Made by a program: the position numbers and the translations under genes. This document shows, piece by piece, positions 25,505 through 33,185 of a stretch of DNA of 43,013 bases. Every line of letters starts with the position of its first letter. Position 1 is the stretch's first letter. A model generated the notes under the pieces. That model saw nothing but the letters and a program-made list of their open reading frames with translations. It was not told the origin of the DNA and did no database searches. This DNA is from Pseudomonadota bacterium (lineage in GTDB: Bacteria; Desulfobacterota; Syntrophia; Syntrophales; UBA8958), in contig JASGUC010000002.1 of the NCBI GenBank assembly GCA_030057915.1, positions 1 through 43,013 of the forward strand, given 5' to 3'.

Positions 25505-25754
25505 ACCGTCTGATGTCAGACTTCTTCCATAGTGGCGTCCTCTCTCCCAGGTAAACGGGGGCCGGGAAGATACCCTTTTTCACGCCAGACAAAAAGCTCG
25601 TCTTTGAGATCGGGATTATGGGAGGGATCGCCGCTTGATTCTTTGCAGGGTTCGCCTTCCGGCCAACTATTTGAACCAGGCGCAGGAATCCTTCTACCGG
25701 CATGTCATCTGCCGGAGTTTCTTTTAAAATCTGCATGGCATTTCCGCTGTTCAC
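25488..25754 (-). CDS. AlpA-like small DNA-binding protein, candidate excisionase
   Basis: The 88-residue protein has a C-terminal winged-helix-like segment ending in FLSGVKKGIFPAPVYLGER and WKKSDIRRFIE, the pattern of AlpA/MerR-like excisionases (SKT-FxxGVKxGxFPxPVxLG-WxxxDIxxFI). The start is GTG 25754, with GGAGG 9 bases upstream. It overlaps the integrase 3' end by 17 bases in the opposite direction, so readthrough from either side would give antisense RNA. AlpA-family proteins direct excision of P4-like elements, so a role as recombination directionality factor is likely. Confidence 0.8.
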   Translation of the reverse strand: MNSGNAMQILKETPADDMPVEGFLRLVQIVGRKANPAKNQAAIPPIIPISKTSFLSGVKKGIFPAPVYLGERTPLWKKSDIRRFIEQS

Positions 25755-25888
25755 CTTCTTTTTCCTCCTTTGCCGTTGTCTTATTTATACGCCGGCGCTT
25801 CCCTCTTGCGCATAGCATGATAATTTATACCATTATGATACTTTCCACGAACAGCTAGTTTGCCTATTTTGTATCTGGCTACTGCTGG

Positions 25889-26335
25889 CTACCGCGAGTT
25901 GCCACGTTTTCGGGTAAGCCATGCATGAAGGCGCAATATCCATCTGCCTAATACACCAAGAGCAAAGTAAAACAGTACGGACGGGATAAACAGCATGCCA
26001 ACGCTACCGGCGGCGTCGCCATCGTAGTAATCAATCAATTGGTATGTGTCGAGCATCAACACCGTGGTCAGGGTAACGACCATTTGCGCTGTATAAGCTG
26101 CGCACAGCCAGTAATACCTTTCCCCGAGGCTTGCTTCTTTCCAGTATGGATATAAGGAGCTTCCAAGGGTCACACCGAGGGCCGTAATAATGGCTAACCC
26201 GATAATAACGCAATAGAGAGTGTGCGACGGGAGGTAGGCAGCCGAAGGATACCGCCAGAGGTGCAGGGCAAACAACGGCAATGCCCACCACAGGGTCATC
26301 AACAGCAGTATTAACGCTGGTTTATCGCGATACAC
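25889..26335 (-). CDS. Small integral membrane protein, function unknown
   Basis: The 148-residue protein has four hydrophobic stretches (about 7-28, 38-58, 73-95 and 110-132) and a basic C-terminus (LTRKRGNSR). The start appears to be GTG 26335; a GGAG lies about 12 bases upstream and is weak, so an internal start such as Met 13 remains possible. It follows the short HD-like gene by 20 bases in the same direction. I do not recognise the family. Position near the integrase end suggests an accessory or exclusion-type function, which is speculation. Confidence 0.65.
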   Translation of the reverse strand: MYRDKPALILLLMTLWWALPLFALHLWRYPSAAYLPSHTLYCVIIGLAIITALGVTLGSSLYPYWKEASLGERYYWLCAAYTAQMVVTLTTVLMLDTYQLIDYYDGDAAGSVGMLFIPSVLFYFALGVLGRWILRLHAWLTRKRGNSR

Positions 26336-26355
26336 CGTCTAATTATGCTCCATAA

Positions 26356-26538
26356 TTACTGGCGTCCCGCCAGGCTGTCCGGCAGGTTCCCGCCGGATGC
26401 CGTCTTGCCTATGTCGTGTAGATAGCCGGATACGCCGCAACAGGCCTGTAAGTTGTCGTTGAAGCCGGCGCACGCCGCCATATGGCGGGCTATGGTCGAT
26501 ACCGCTTGTAAATGATTGATGAGCATTGCTGTGGGCAT
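26356..26538 (-). CDS. 60-residue ORF resembling the N-terminus of an HD-domain protein
   Basis: The peptide contains INHLQAVSTIARHMAACAG and YLHDIGKTA, spaced like the first His and the HD pair of HD phosphohydrolases. It ends 14 residues later, far short of a full domain, so it is either a truncated remnant or a miniature protein. AAGGA is well placed before ATG 26538, and a shared upstream motif (26,569-26,580) precedes it. Without the rest of the domain it should lack the complete metal site. Confidence 0.5.
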   Translation of the reverse strand: MPTAMLINHLQAVSTIARHMAACAGFNDNLQACCGVSGYLHDIGKTASGGNLPDSLAGRQ

Positions 26539-26568
26539 AGTCCTTCCCCTTTTTTGTTCGTTTATCCG

Positions 26569-26580
26569 TATATTACTTCC
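26569..26580 (-). promoter_or_regulatory. Shared ICE motif GGAAGTAATATA, copy 1
   Basis: This copy lies 30 bases upstream of ATG 26538. TAATAT within the motif would serve as a -10 box. The bases that follow (GGATAAAC) resemble those after copy 3 (GGATAGAC). There is no good -35 hexamer, which fits an activator-dependent promoter. Confidence 0.55.
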
Positions 26581-26623
26581 CAGACCGCACTACATGGCGC
26601 TTTATATATAATACGCCGCTGTT

Positions 26624-27922
26624 CTATTGAAAACTACCGTGGCTGATTTTTTTGTAACTTCTGGAGTGCTCGACGGCATCCACGTCAAACGTGACGCCAT
26701 GTATCTTTTTGTCGTACTTGGAGGCCCAGAACTCAAGCTTTTCGCGGCCCTGATAGTACACTCCATCCGGCCCGAAGGATCTTGTGTGGCCTTGCCACTC
26801 GTCGCCTATGCCGCATTTTGCGTAATAGTCCCCAAAAGGCACTTGAACTGTTATCTTGCCGCCGGCCCGGACAAATACCGTCACCACGGGACTGCTGGAC
26901 TTAGATCGGATGCGGATCAGCTTGATTATGCCGTGTTTTTTTCGATGGCCCGTGATCTCCATGGGAGCGACCAGGGCTGTGCGGGCCGCATCCGTATATG
27001 TGGCGCCCGATGCAGGCACGGATTCCTCGCCCCTGCCTTGGCTTCCGGGCTCAGAAAGGGCAGCCCTATAGACATATTGCCCGGCCACCGAGGCCAAGAT
27101 TATCCCGATGGTCAGTGTCACCGTAAGAATGGCAACGGTCCGTAGCCTGGGGTGTTCGCGCCACAGAGACAACGGCCGGCGTCGTTGTTCCCACAGCGAT
27201 GCCAATGCCTTAATAAGCGCAGCACCTTTCCGTGGGGCTGCCTCGCTGCTGGACACCTCTGCTTCGTCGGCGACCGGGGCCGGTGCATTGTCGGATTGCT
27301 GGTCTGGCGAGGGTTTTGCGTCTTCTTTTGCTTCGGACGCGGCGCCTTGAGCTGCCTGGGTATCGCCTTCCTTTGATCCTTGTTCTGCGGCCGCTTGAGC
27401 CTGCTTCCTTGCGCGTCGTGATCGCTGTTGATTGGATCCTTCTGTGGTTGCCAGGTCAAGTTGGCCAGTTACCTGGGCAGCTCTGCTCTCCTGATTGCTG
27501 TCCGGCGGTGTAGCTGCGCCTGCACGCGTGTCTGTGGCCGCATCTGCGACGCGTGACGACGTAGCGGCATCCCCCGCGGCGGGCGTGCTCAGCTGCGCAT
27601 CTTCTCTGGGAGGTTGAGGTCCGGAAGGAGGCAAAGGAGCGTCTGTGGAGTTATCCGGCACGGGAGGTTCCGCCGGCAATGATGGCTTCTCGGCCTCGGG
27701 GGCGGAGGCGGGCGGAGGCGCAGACTTCTCCCGTCGTCTGCGAAATGGCGATATGGGGACAGACTTGGTTTCGCTCGTGTATTCTGTCTTGGGATGAGGG
27801 CCGAATATTTTCGACTGGGGAGGTGTCACCTTTATCCTGCTGATGTCTATCTGGGGGCTGCTCTCCGGGTTGGGCACGAATGGGGTTGGCTCGGCTTGGT
27901 CAGATAAATAGATTGCATTCAA
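26624..27922 (-). CDS. Membrane-anchored protein with long Pro/Ala-rich cytoplasmic region
   Basis: Of 432 residues, about the first 225 are low-complexity, rich in Pro, Ala, Ser, Gln and charged residues. A short basic region and one membrane helix (about 265-287, TVAILTVTLTIGIILASVAG) follow. The C-terminal 130 residues form a compact domain (VTVFVRAGGKITVQVPFG, GDEWQGHTRSFGPDGVYY) resembling a small domain I recall in many bacterial hypothetical membrane proteins, with a VPxGxY and FGPD pattern. The topology is single-pass with the C-domain outside. The start is TTG 27922, preceded by GAGGA at 9 bases. The role in the ICE is unknown; a bitopic organiser of the envelope is one possibility. 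Confidence 0.75.
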   Translation of the reverse strand: MNAIYLSDQAEPTPFVPNPESSPQIDISRIKVTPPQSKIFGPHPKTEYTSETKSVPISPFRRRREKSAPPPASAPEAEKPSLPAEPPVPDNSTDAPLPPSGPQPPREDAQLSTPAAGDAATSSRVADAATDTRAGAATPPDSNQESRAAQVTGQLDLATTEGSNQQRSRRARKQAQAAAEQGSKEGDTQAAQGAASEAKEDAKPSPDQQSDNAPAPVADEAEVSSSEAAPRKGAALIKALASLWEQRRRPLSLWREHPRLRTVAILTVTLTIGIILASVAGQYVYRAALSEPGSQGRGEESVPASGATYTDAARTALVAPMEITGHRKKHGIIKLIRIRSKSSSPVVTVFVRAGGKITVQVPFGDYYAKCGIGDEWQGHTRSFGPDGVYYQGREKLEFWASKYDKKIHGVTFDVDAVEHSRSYKKISHGSFQ

Positions 27923-27937
27923 TGGCTCTAATCCTCA

Positions 27938-28165
27938 TCAATGTTCAAGTTCTATGACGATTTCGGATACGCCGTGAGCATGAATGATTTGTATGCGGCA
28001 CCTTGGATCGGACAAGGCATTGCCACGCAGGACTACATCGGGCCGTACTAGTACGTGAAGTTGGCCTGTTCGATGATTCCTCGTTGCCTGGCAGCCGCCC
28101 CCACATGACAATAATTCCTCGGGCCGAGCGGTTGTCTTTGCCTCTTGAACGCGCTTTGTGTGCAT
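27938..28165 (-). CDS. Small hypothetical protein
   Basis: This 75-residue frame begins MHTKRVQEAKTTARPEELLS and ends with a regular beta-like stretch (HVLVRPDVVLRGNAL, HGVSEIVIELEH). No ribosome site is visible, but it starts 5 bases after the stop of the preceding small ORF, so coupled translation is possible. A Cys-rich GGGC patch is present. No family recognised; it fills the gap between two better supported genes. Confidence 0.4.
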   Translation of the reverse strand: MHTKRVQEAKTTARPEELLSCGGGCQATRNHRTGQLHVLVRPDVVLRGNALSDPRCRIQIIHAHGVSEIVIELEH

Positions 28166-28169
28166 TTTC

Positions 28170-28265
28170 TCATTTTTTTCTACTGGCCTCGTCGTCCATG
28201 TTCCAACAAACATAGCCGAGCGCGAGAGCGACAACGCTGCTAAGACCGAGCAGTACGATTTCCAT
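28170..28265 (-). CDS. 31-residue single-pass membrane peptide
   Basis: The frame encodes MEIVLLGLSSVVALALGYVC followed by a charged tail (NMDDEASRKK). GAGGA lies about 11 bases before ATG 28265. It overlaps the end of the upstream deoxyribosyltransferase-like gene by 26 bases. The shape (one helix then a charged tail) resembles small membrane proteins of mobile elements. Short length makes this uncertain. Confidence 0.45.
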   Translation of the reverse strand: MEIVLLGLSSVVALALGYVCWNMDDEASRKK

Positions 28266-28725
28266 ATTCTCGATTATCCTCTTTTGATCGCAACTGATTG
28301 TCCCGCAACGTATCCCGCAGTTGACCGAGATCGTCGGGACCAAAGATGTTATCGGCAAAGCTGTACATATTCTCAAAATACCCAGGGGGAAATTGTCCCC
28401 AAATATATAGCTTTTTCCCGCAGCCTTTCGCGTACCCGCCCTCGAGATGCGAGGAATTGCCGCAGGGATAGATCATCACCACCGCGTCGCACCAATCGAG
28501 GTACTTTTTGTCTTCCTCGAACGCCCGGCGTGCTTCCGGTAAAGACAAAAAAGAAAAGACGTTCGCGTCCTCTATCTTCTCGAAGTGATCGGTCCAGCGG
28601 AAGCAGTACCGTCCGGTAGAGGTGTCGCAGAAGCAATCAACCTCGTGACCGTCCTGCCGCAAAATAGTGGCAATAATTTTTGCCAGTTCTTCGTTTCGCC
28701 ACGACGTCGCAACGTATATCTTCAC
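28240..28725 (-). CDS. Nucleoside 2-deoxyribosyltransferase-like protein
   Basis: The 161-residue protein starts VKIYVATSWRNEELAKIIAT and contains the acidic/Asn motif WCDAVVMIYPCGNSSHLEGG, matching the nucleoside deoxyribosyltransferase fold (families also annotated DUF4406). Such folds cleave or transfer the base of nucleosides or nucleotides and occur both in salvage and in phage-defence or counter-defence settings. GTG 28725 with GGAGG 11 bases upstream is preferred over the upstream ATG, which overlaps the helicase gene. It directly follows the RecD-like helicase. Enzymatic role is inferred from the fold. Confidence 0.75.
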   Translation of the reverse strand: MKIYVATSWRNEELAKIIATILRQDGHEVDCFCDTSTGRYCFRWTDHFEKIEDANVFSFLSLPEARRAFEEDKKYLDWCDAVVMIYPCGNSSHLEGGYAKGCGKKLYIWGQFPPGYFENMYSFADNIFGPDDLGQLRDTLRDNQLRSKEDNREYGNRTARS

Positions 28726-28745
28726 CGATTCCGTTTCCTCCGCTC

Positions 28746-31040
28746 CTAAACACTCAAAAACGTGACCCGCTTTGTCTGGTCTATGTTCGTACAGGCTCTC
28801 CTGAAGGCAAATACCTGTCCGATTAAAAAAACCTTCTTCTCCGCACGGGTCAGGGCCGTGTAAAACCACTTGTTGTTGAGCATCAGATAGCTGCTGTTGC
28901 TCATGGGCAGGGCGACGTACTTGTACTGGCTGCCCTGGGCCTTGTGAACAGTAAGGCAGTAAGCCAGATCAACCAAATGCTGGATATGATCGAACTCGTA
29001 CCGGACCAGGAGCTGGTCCGGATAGAGGACATAAAACTCCTCGTTTTCGTGATCTATTTTCATGACCAGGCCGACGGAACCATTGAATATGCGCTGTTTC
29101 CCATAGTCACGTATATCGCCCTCCAAAATGTGCGGGTGATACCATACCGTCTCCATGTCCTGGTTCCGCAGATGCACCACCTTGTCGCCTTCCTTGATCT
29201 TGATTCCGAACGCCGTCACAGGATTCCTGCCATGAGGATTGAATATCTCTTGCAGTGCCGGGTTGAGCGTTTCGGATCCCAGGATGCCTTTCCTCATAGG
29301 AGTCAACACCTGAAAGTCCCAGGAAGGATGAGCCAGTTGAGCAACCATCTCCGACGCTACCGCCTTGATCTTGTCCCGGATCTTTTCGTTGTTGGCATCC
29401 CGGAGTTTCCTCAGATCCTCTTCCGGCTTTTCCTTCTTGAGGGCGTAATAATTGGGTATGTCCTGGAGCATGAAACAATAATCCAAGTAATTCTTCGCAT
29501 ACCCGTCGGGCACCTCGCCCTTGCGTATCTGGTTCGCAAAATGGACCAAAACGGAATTCTCACTCTGCCTGAATATAGCGGTCAGGATTGTTTTCGGGAA
29601 CTCCCTGGGCGCCGTGATGTCGCAAAAGACATTGCCGGCGCCGATGGGCGGAAGCTGCGCCGGATCGCCCACCATGATAAAAAGCGCGTTGGGAGCGATA
29701 GCCTGAGCCAACCGATAAAACAGGGGCAGGTTCACCATGCTGGCCTCATCGAGTAAGATGACCCGGTGGGGCAGGGGGTTGTCCTTATCAAAAGCAAACT
29801 TGTTTTCTCCCTGGTACTTCAGCAGGGTGTGAATGGTAAAGGACGGATAGCCGGTGAGCTTTTTGATTCTTGTAGCGGCCATGCCCGTGAAGGCGCAGCA
29901 CACAATATCTTCCCGCCGGCAATAATTTTCCGAAAGGAAGTCCAGAATGGCCCGCGAAATGGTTGACTTGCCAGTGCCGGCGTAGCCCAGGAGGGCGTAA
30001 ACGCTGGTCTTGCCCGCCGCAATACGGCGAATGATATTCTTCTGATCGGAAGAAAACTCGAAACCAAGGTACTGTTGGGATCTGGCAATGAACTGCTCCG
30101 CCTTATCCGGCAGGGCAATGGCTGAATAATTGTCTATGCAGCGATTCTGGAAGAACTTCAACAGCCAACGCTCCATGTGCCGGTAGGAGGCTATAGACAC
30201 GCCTGCTTCATCAACGATTACATTGCCCATTGCAGACAGCGAGAGCAGGGCGTCATCCATCGCTTGGTTGGTAGCCTTTTCCGTGTCCGTATCGAGGATT
30301 TCGTGCAGCGCGACACACAGATCCTCGACGGACGTACAGGTGTGGCCGCTGTCGTCGGCCGCCTTGTACAGTACATAGATAATGGCGGCCTGGATCCGGA
30401 ACGGAGAATCAAAGGCAACGTCCAGCTTGCGGGCCACATTGTCTGCGGTCTTGAAGCCAATTCCCGTAATTTCAGTCAGGCAATAAGGGTTCGCCTTGAC
30501 CTTTTGCACCGCGTCCGCGCCGAACTGGGTGAACACGCGCACCAGCATGTTGGAGGTTACGCCGGCGGGAAGCAGATAGTCGGACAGGTCCCGGAGACAC
30601 TTCTGCTTTTCCCAGGAGGCCTTAATGCGGGCAAGCTTTTTTTCCTTGATTCCCTTGTATTCCAGCAGGACCTCGGGCGTCTTGTCCAGTATCTCGATCA
30701 GGCGGCTTTCCCCGTAATGCTCGACAAGATCCCTGGCCATATTCTCGCCCAGGCCCTTGACCATTTTCGCGAGAAACTGGTGAAGCTGGCTGCCAACCAT
30801 TTGCCCGTAGGCGAATGAAAACTGCCGGCCATACTTCGCGTCGGCCTTCCAGTCCCCCTGGAGCATGTACTCCATGCCCACGAGATCGGTCGTAGTCATG
30901 GCATCGGGAAGAATGCCCACCGCTGTAACGTCCTGTGCGGTCCTGGCCGTGGAACCGCCCTTGCCGCGCAATACGACGAAGCCATTGGTTTGATTCGCGT
31001 AGGTGACGCGATCTATTTTAATCCGCAGGCTTTGCTGCAT
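28746..31040 (-). CDS. RecD2-like ATP-dependent DNA helicase
   Basis: The 764-residue SF1 helicase has an N-terminal OB-like and helix-hairpin-helix region (GLGENMARDLVEHYG, ITGIGFKTADNVA), Walker A GYAGTGKST (about 353), Walker B VILLDEASM (about 430), motif III GDPAQLPPIG, and the C-terminal UvrD-like motif TVHKAQGSQ. It is longer than E. coli RecD and fits the RecD2 type, which acts without RecBC and moves 5' to 3'. ATG 31040 with GAGGGAA 8 bases upstream is preferred over ATG 31076. It overlaps the ribbon-helix-helix gene by 23 bases. A role in ICE DNA processing or repair is likely but not shown. Confidence 0.92.
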   Translation of the reverse strand: MQQSLRIKIDRVTYANQTNGFVVLRGKGGSTARTAQDVTAVGILPDAMTTTDLVGMEYMLQGDWKADAKYGRQFSFAYGQMVGSQLHQFLAKMVKGLGENMARDLVEHYGESRLIEILDKTPEVLLEYKGIKEKKLARIKASWEKQKCLRDLSDYLLPAGVTSNMLVRVFTQFGADAVQKVKANPYCLTEITGIGFKTADNVARKLDVAFDSPFRIQAAIIYVLYKAADDSGHTCTSVEDLCVALHEILDTDTEKATNQAMDDALLSLSAMGNVIVDEAGVSIASYRHMERWLLKFFQNRCIDNYSAIALPDKAEQFIARSQQYLGFEFSSDQKNIIRRIAAGKTSVYALLGYAGTGKSTISRAILDFLSENYCRREDIVCCAFTGMAATRIKKLTGYPSFTIHTLLKYQGENKFAFDKDNPLPHRVILLDEASMVNLPLFYRLAQAIAPNALFIMVGDPAQLPPIGAGNVFCDITAPREFPKTILTAIFRQSENSVLVHFANQIRKGEVPDGYAKNYLDYCFMLQDIPNYYALKKEKPEEDLRKLRDANNEKIRDKIKAVASEMVAQLAHPSWDFQVLTPMRKGILGSETLNPALQEIFNPHGRNPVTAFGIKIKEGDKVVHLRNQDMETVWYHPHILEGDIRDYGKQRIFNGSVGLVMKIDHENEEFYVLYPDQLLVRYEFDHIQHLVDLAYCLTVHKAQGSQYKYVALPMSNSSYLMLNNKWFYTALTRAEKKVFLIGQVFAFRRACTNIDQTKRVTFLSV

Positions 31041-31242
31041 CAAAGCTTCCCTCGATTCCCCCGGACACTCTGCCATCGGCAGATGGCGCTTTCAAAAGTC
31101 TTTTGGATAGATAACTCTCGATCATCGTTTCCAGCATGTGGCTCATCCAGAATTTGTCTTCCCTGGCAGCTTGGCGGAACTTATTCCACACGTCTTCCCG
31201 TATCCTGATGCTCCTGATTATTCTCACAACGAACTTATCCAT
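31018..31242 (-). CDS. Small ribbon-helix-helix-like DNA-binding protein
   Basis: The 74-residue protein opens with a beta strand and two helices: VRIIRSIRIREDVWNKFRQA and HMLETMIESYLSKRLL, the layout of Arc/MetJ-type regulators (strand then VW-KF helix). The C-terminal tail is Gly/Ala-rich and disordered. It sits between traK and the helicase gene and overlaps the latter by 23 bases. A GGAGG is 15 or more bases before ATG 31242, so initiation may be weak. It may regulate the transfer genes or act as a relaxosome accessory; both are inferences. Confidence 0.7.
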   Translation of the reverse strand: MDKFVVRIIRSIRIREDVWNKFRQAAREDKFWMSHMLETMIESYLSKRLLKAPSADGRVSGGIEGSFDAAKPAD

Positions 31243-31270
31243 TGTAATTGCGGTCCCCCCTCCCCGCTTT

Positions 31271-32074
31271 TTACGGCGTGGTGCGCCGGCCTGTGTCTCT
31301 CAACATCTCCAGCGGGCTATAGCGTTTGAGCATGGAGTTCATGTCTTTCTGAGTTGCTGACCTGCTGATCAGGTAGATCGTCGCGTTTCCCTTTGGAGGC
31401 ACCTCGTGGCGATCAACCGATACCGCCAGCACTCCCCGGTCGTAAAACTCGTTTTCCGCCACCCGGATTGTCTCTCGGGAGACATTCGTCAACATTTGCA
31501 CCTCACCCTCAAGCGAGGCCCCGACATATCGTGCCATCACCTTTCTATGCGTGCCCTGCCAGGAACGCACTTCGCGGCTGTCCTTGTTCAAGGCGAACCC
31601 CATGGGCGGAGATTCAAGGTACATCGCCTTGATGAGTTCCTTGAGGCCGCTTATATGGTCATGACTCTGTTCCCACAGCGTAGCATCATGCAGGGCCTCC
31701 GCTGGCGTCCTGGCTATGACCATCTCGGCAGGAACACCCTTGGGAACCAGCATTAACAGGTAGGTCCCTCCGGGGGCGACTATGAACAATTCCTGCGGCG
31801 CCGTGGCGCTTTTATCCAAGACGTTGATGTAGATGCTGTCCCCTTCAACCTTAACATCGAGCATCCGGCTAACCGTGTACGCCTTCAGGTTGCTTATCCC
31901 CGGCAGCTTGACCACGTTCAGATCCTTCTGCGATATGTCTATGAACTGGGTTGCACCCTCTTTGAGCATCACGGTTTGCAGAGCAGAGGCTTCCTGCACA
32001 ATGACACAGGCGAGAAGCGCGAACAGGCATGCAATCAGCCTGATTTTTAGATTTCTATTCGGTTCCCTTCCCAC
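31271..32074 (-). CDS. traK: TraK, F-type T4SS secretin-like outer membrane component
   Basis: The 267-residue precursor has a signal peptide (LIACLFALLACVIVQEASA) and the TraK pattern of an N-terminal beta domain that starts QTVMLKEGATQFIDISQKD, with LFIVAPGGTYLLMLVPKG in the middle. TraK (VirB9/TrbG counterpart) joins TraB and TraV in the outer-membrane core complex. Its start overlaps the traE end by 20 bases. It is the last transfer gene of the L-E-K block before the regulator and helicase genes. Confidence 0.88.
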   Translation of the reverse strand: MGREPNRNLKIRLIACLFALLACVIVQEASALQTVMLKEGATQFIDISQKDLNVVKLPGISNLKAYTVSRMLDVKVEGDSIYINVLDKSATAPQELFIVAPGGTYLLMLVPKGVPAEMVIARTPAEALHDATLWEQSHDHISGLKELIKAMYLESPPMGFALNKDSREVRSWQGTHRKVMARYVGASLEGEVQMLTNVSRETIRVAENEFYDRGVLAVSVDRHEVPPKGNATIYLISRSATQKDMNSMLKRYSPLEMLRDTGRRTTP

Positions 32075-32702
32075 TCTTAGCCCTCTCTTTTTCCTTTTCC
32101 TTTTCTTTTTCTATTTCCACTTTTTCTTCTCGGGCCGCCTGTTTGTCCCGGCCAGGATACTCAGTGTAGAATTCCTGCAACCAGAGCTTGTAATTCTCGG
32201 GATGGAACTTTATGCGCAGAATCATCTTTTCTCTGGAGATCCGGGTCGTGCCAATATTGCGGATAACCTCGCCCTCGATGGTAACGGAGTTGAATTCGGG
32301 ATCGACATTGACCGCCGCCGGATAGAAGGACTGCGTAATGTTGTTCTTCTTGATATAGAGCGCCTGTGCAGCCAAATCCGCCTTGGCGTCACTGGTCCCC
32401 GAAGAACCGCCTATGTGATGTATCAGCAGGGAGACGTTGTACTCGGCGTTTTCAGGAGACAGATTGCCGCCAAGCATGGCAAAGAACATTCCCATTTGCT
32501 CCAGATATTCAGGCGCAGCACGCTTCGACTCAATCCAGAATTGCTTTGTTACCTGCGGGGGAACGATGACAACTCGATCGTTTGACTTGAACACCGTGGC
32601 GTTGAGAATCAAGCCGATGGCAAGGAACAGGCAAAGCGAACGAAGAAAGAAGTTTTCCGCCAGGGCGGTTTTCCAGTCTCGAATCCATTTATCGTATAGC
32701 AC
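32055..32702 (-). CDS. traE: TraE, VirB8-like T4SS inner membrane component
   Basis: The 215-residue protein has a short cytoplasmic start, one membrane helix (about 20-40, FFLRSLCLFLAIGLILNATV) and a periplasmic domain with VRNIG-type strand patterns (VTIEGEVIRNIGTTRI). A highly charged tail (EKVEIEKEKEKEKERA) ends the protein. This fits TraE/VirB8. The start is GTG 32702 with GAGG 4 bases upstream. It lies 10 bases after traL. It helps assemble the inner membrane part of the F-type channel. Confidence 0.9.
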   Translation of the reverse strand: MLYDKWIRDWKTALAENFFLRSLCLFLAIGLILNATVFKSNDRVVIVPPQVTKQFWIESKRAAPEYLEQMGMFFAMLGGNLSPENAEYNVSLLIHHIGGSSGTSDAKADLAAQALYIKKNNITQSFYPAAVNVDPEFNSVTIEGEVIRNIGTTRISREKMILRIKFHPENYKLWLQEFYTEYPGRDKQAAREEKVEIEKEKEKEKERAKSGKGTE

Positions 32703-32712
32703 AATGCCTCGC

Positions 32713-32982
32713 TTATTCTATGTACGACCTGAAATGACTGGGCGGACAACTTTTTAGATTGAGGCCGGCCACCCAGTAGAGAACGTGAAGGAAAAACCCG
32801 TCCGATCTTCCGGCTTTCACGCGGGACAGCAAGTACGCCAGGACAACCCCCAAGGTGATCATTACCGTGGGAACCCCGGTGATCGTACCGATGGAAAAGC
32901 AGGTGCCAAATACAATGAACTCGTCAAGCTCCCAAAAGAAAATTTGCGGGGGGTCGTCAATATACCTGGATATGCGCGTCAT
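32713..32982 (-). CDS. traL: TraL, small T4SS inner membrane protein
   Basis: The 89-residue protein opens with the TraL signature ISRYIDDPPQIFFWELDE, followed by two membrane segments (about 23-55) and a short tail. It corresponds to VirB3. GGAGG lies 9 bases before ATG 32982, and the shared ICE motif copy 2 lies 29 bases upstream. It starts the L-E-K block, which is separated from the rest of the transfer genes by 200 bases that contain an insertion-sequence-end-like remnant. Confidence 0.92.
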   Translation of the reverse strand: MTRISRYIDDPPQIFFWELDEFIVFGTCFSIGTITGVPTVMITLGVVLAYLLSRVKAGRSDGFFLHVLYWVAGLNLKSCPPSHFRSYIE

Positions 32983-33011
32983 GCCGCCGTTCCTCCTTGT
33001 ATTCTTTGTTT

Positions 33012-33023
33012 TATATTACTTCC
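33012..33023 (-). promoter_or_regulatory. Shared ICE motif GGAAGTAATATA, copy 2
   Basis: This copy is 29 bases upstream of the traL ATG, the same distance as copy 1 from its gene. It starts a new gene group after the gap that follows the OmpA-family gene. Confidence 0.55.
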
Positions 33024-33063
33024 GCAGAGCGCCGGATATTAGGAATATTTATCCAATGGGGCC

Positions 33064-33090
33064 TTGACCCGCCTGAAAGGCGAGGATTCT
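33064..33090 (-). mobile_element. IS200/IS605-end-like palindrome remnant
   Basis: The sequence reads TTGACC then CGCCTGAAAGGCGAGGATTC, a shortened form of the TTGACATCCTCCCC-hairpin-GAGGATTCC seen at 41,158-41,193. Such palindromes are typical of IS200/IS605 ends. No transposase or TnpB gene is near. The 32,983-33,185 gap has no supported gene. Confidence 0.45.
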
Positions 33091-33185
33091 CGGGAATGCT
33101 CAACGTGCCAGAAGCTATGCGCAACTGGTATAGGTCGATTTTATTGGGCGCGGTATGCCAGGAAGGTTCTCTTGATGGGGACAGT

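Noticed and set aside
26356-26538. cas3-type HD nuclease start
   Set aside because: Only one HD motif, no helicase domain, and no CRISPR components nearby.
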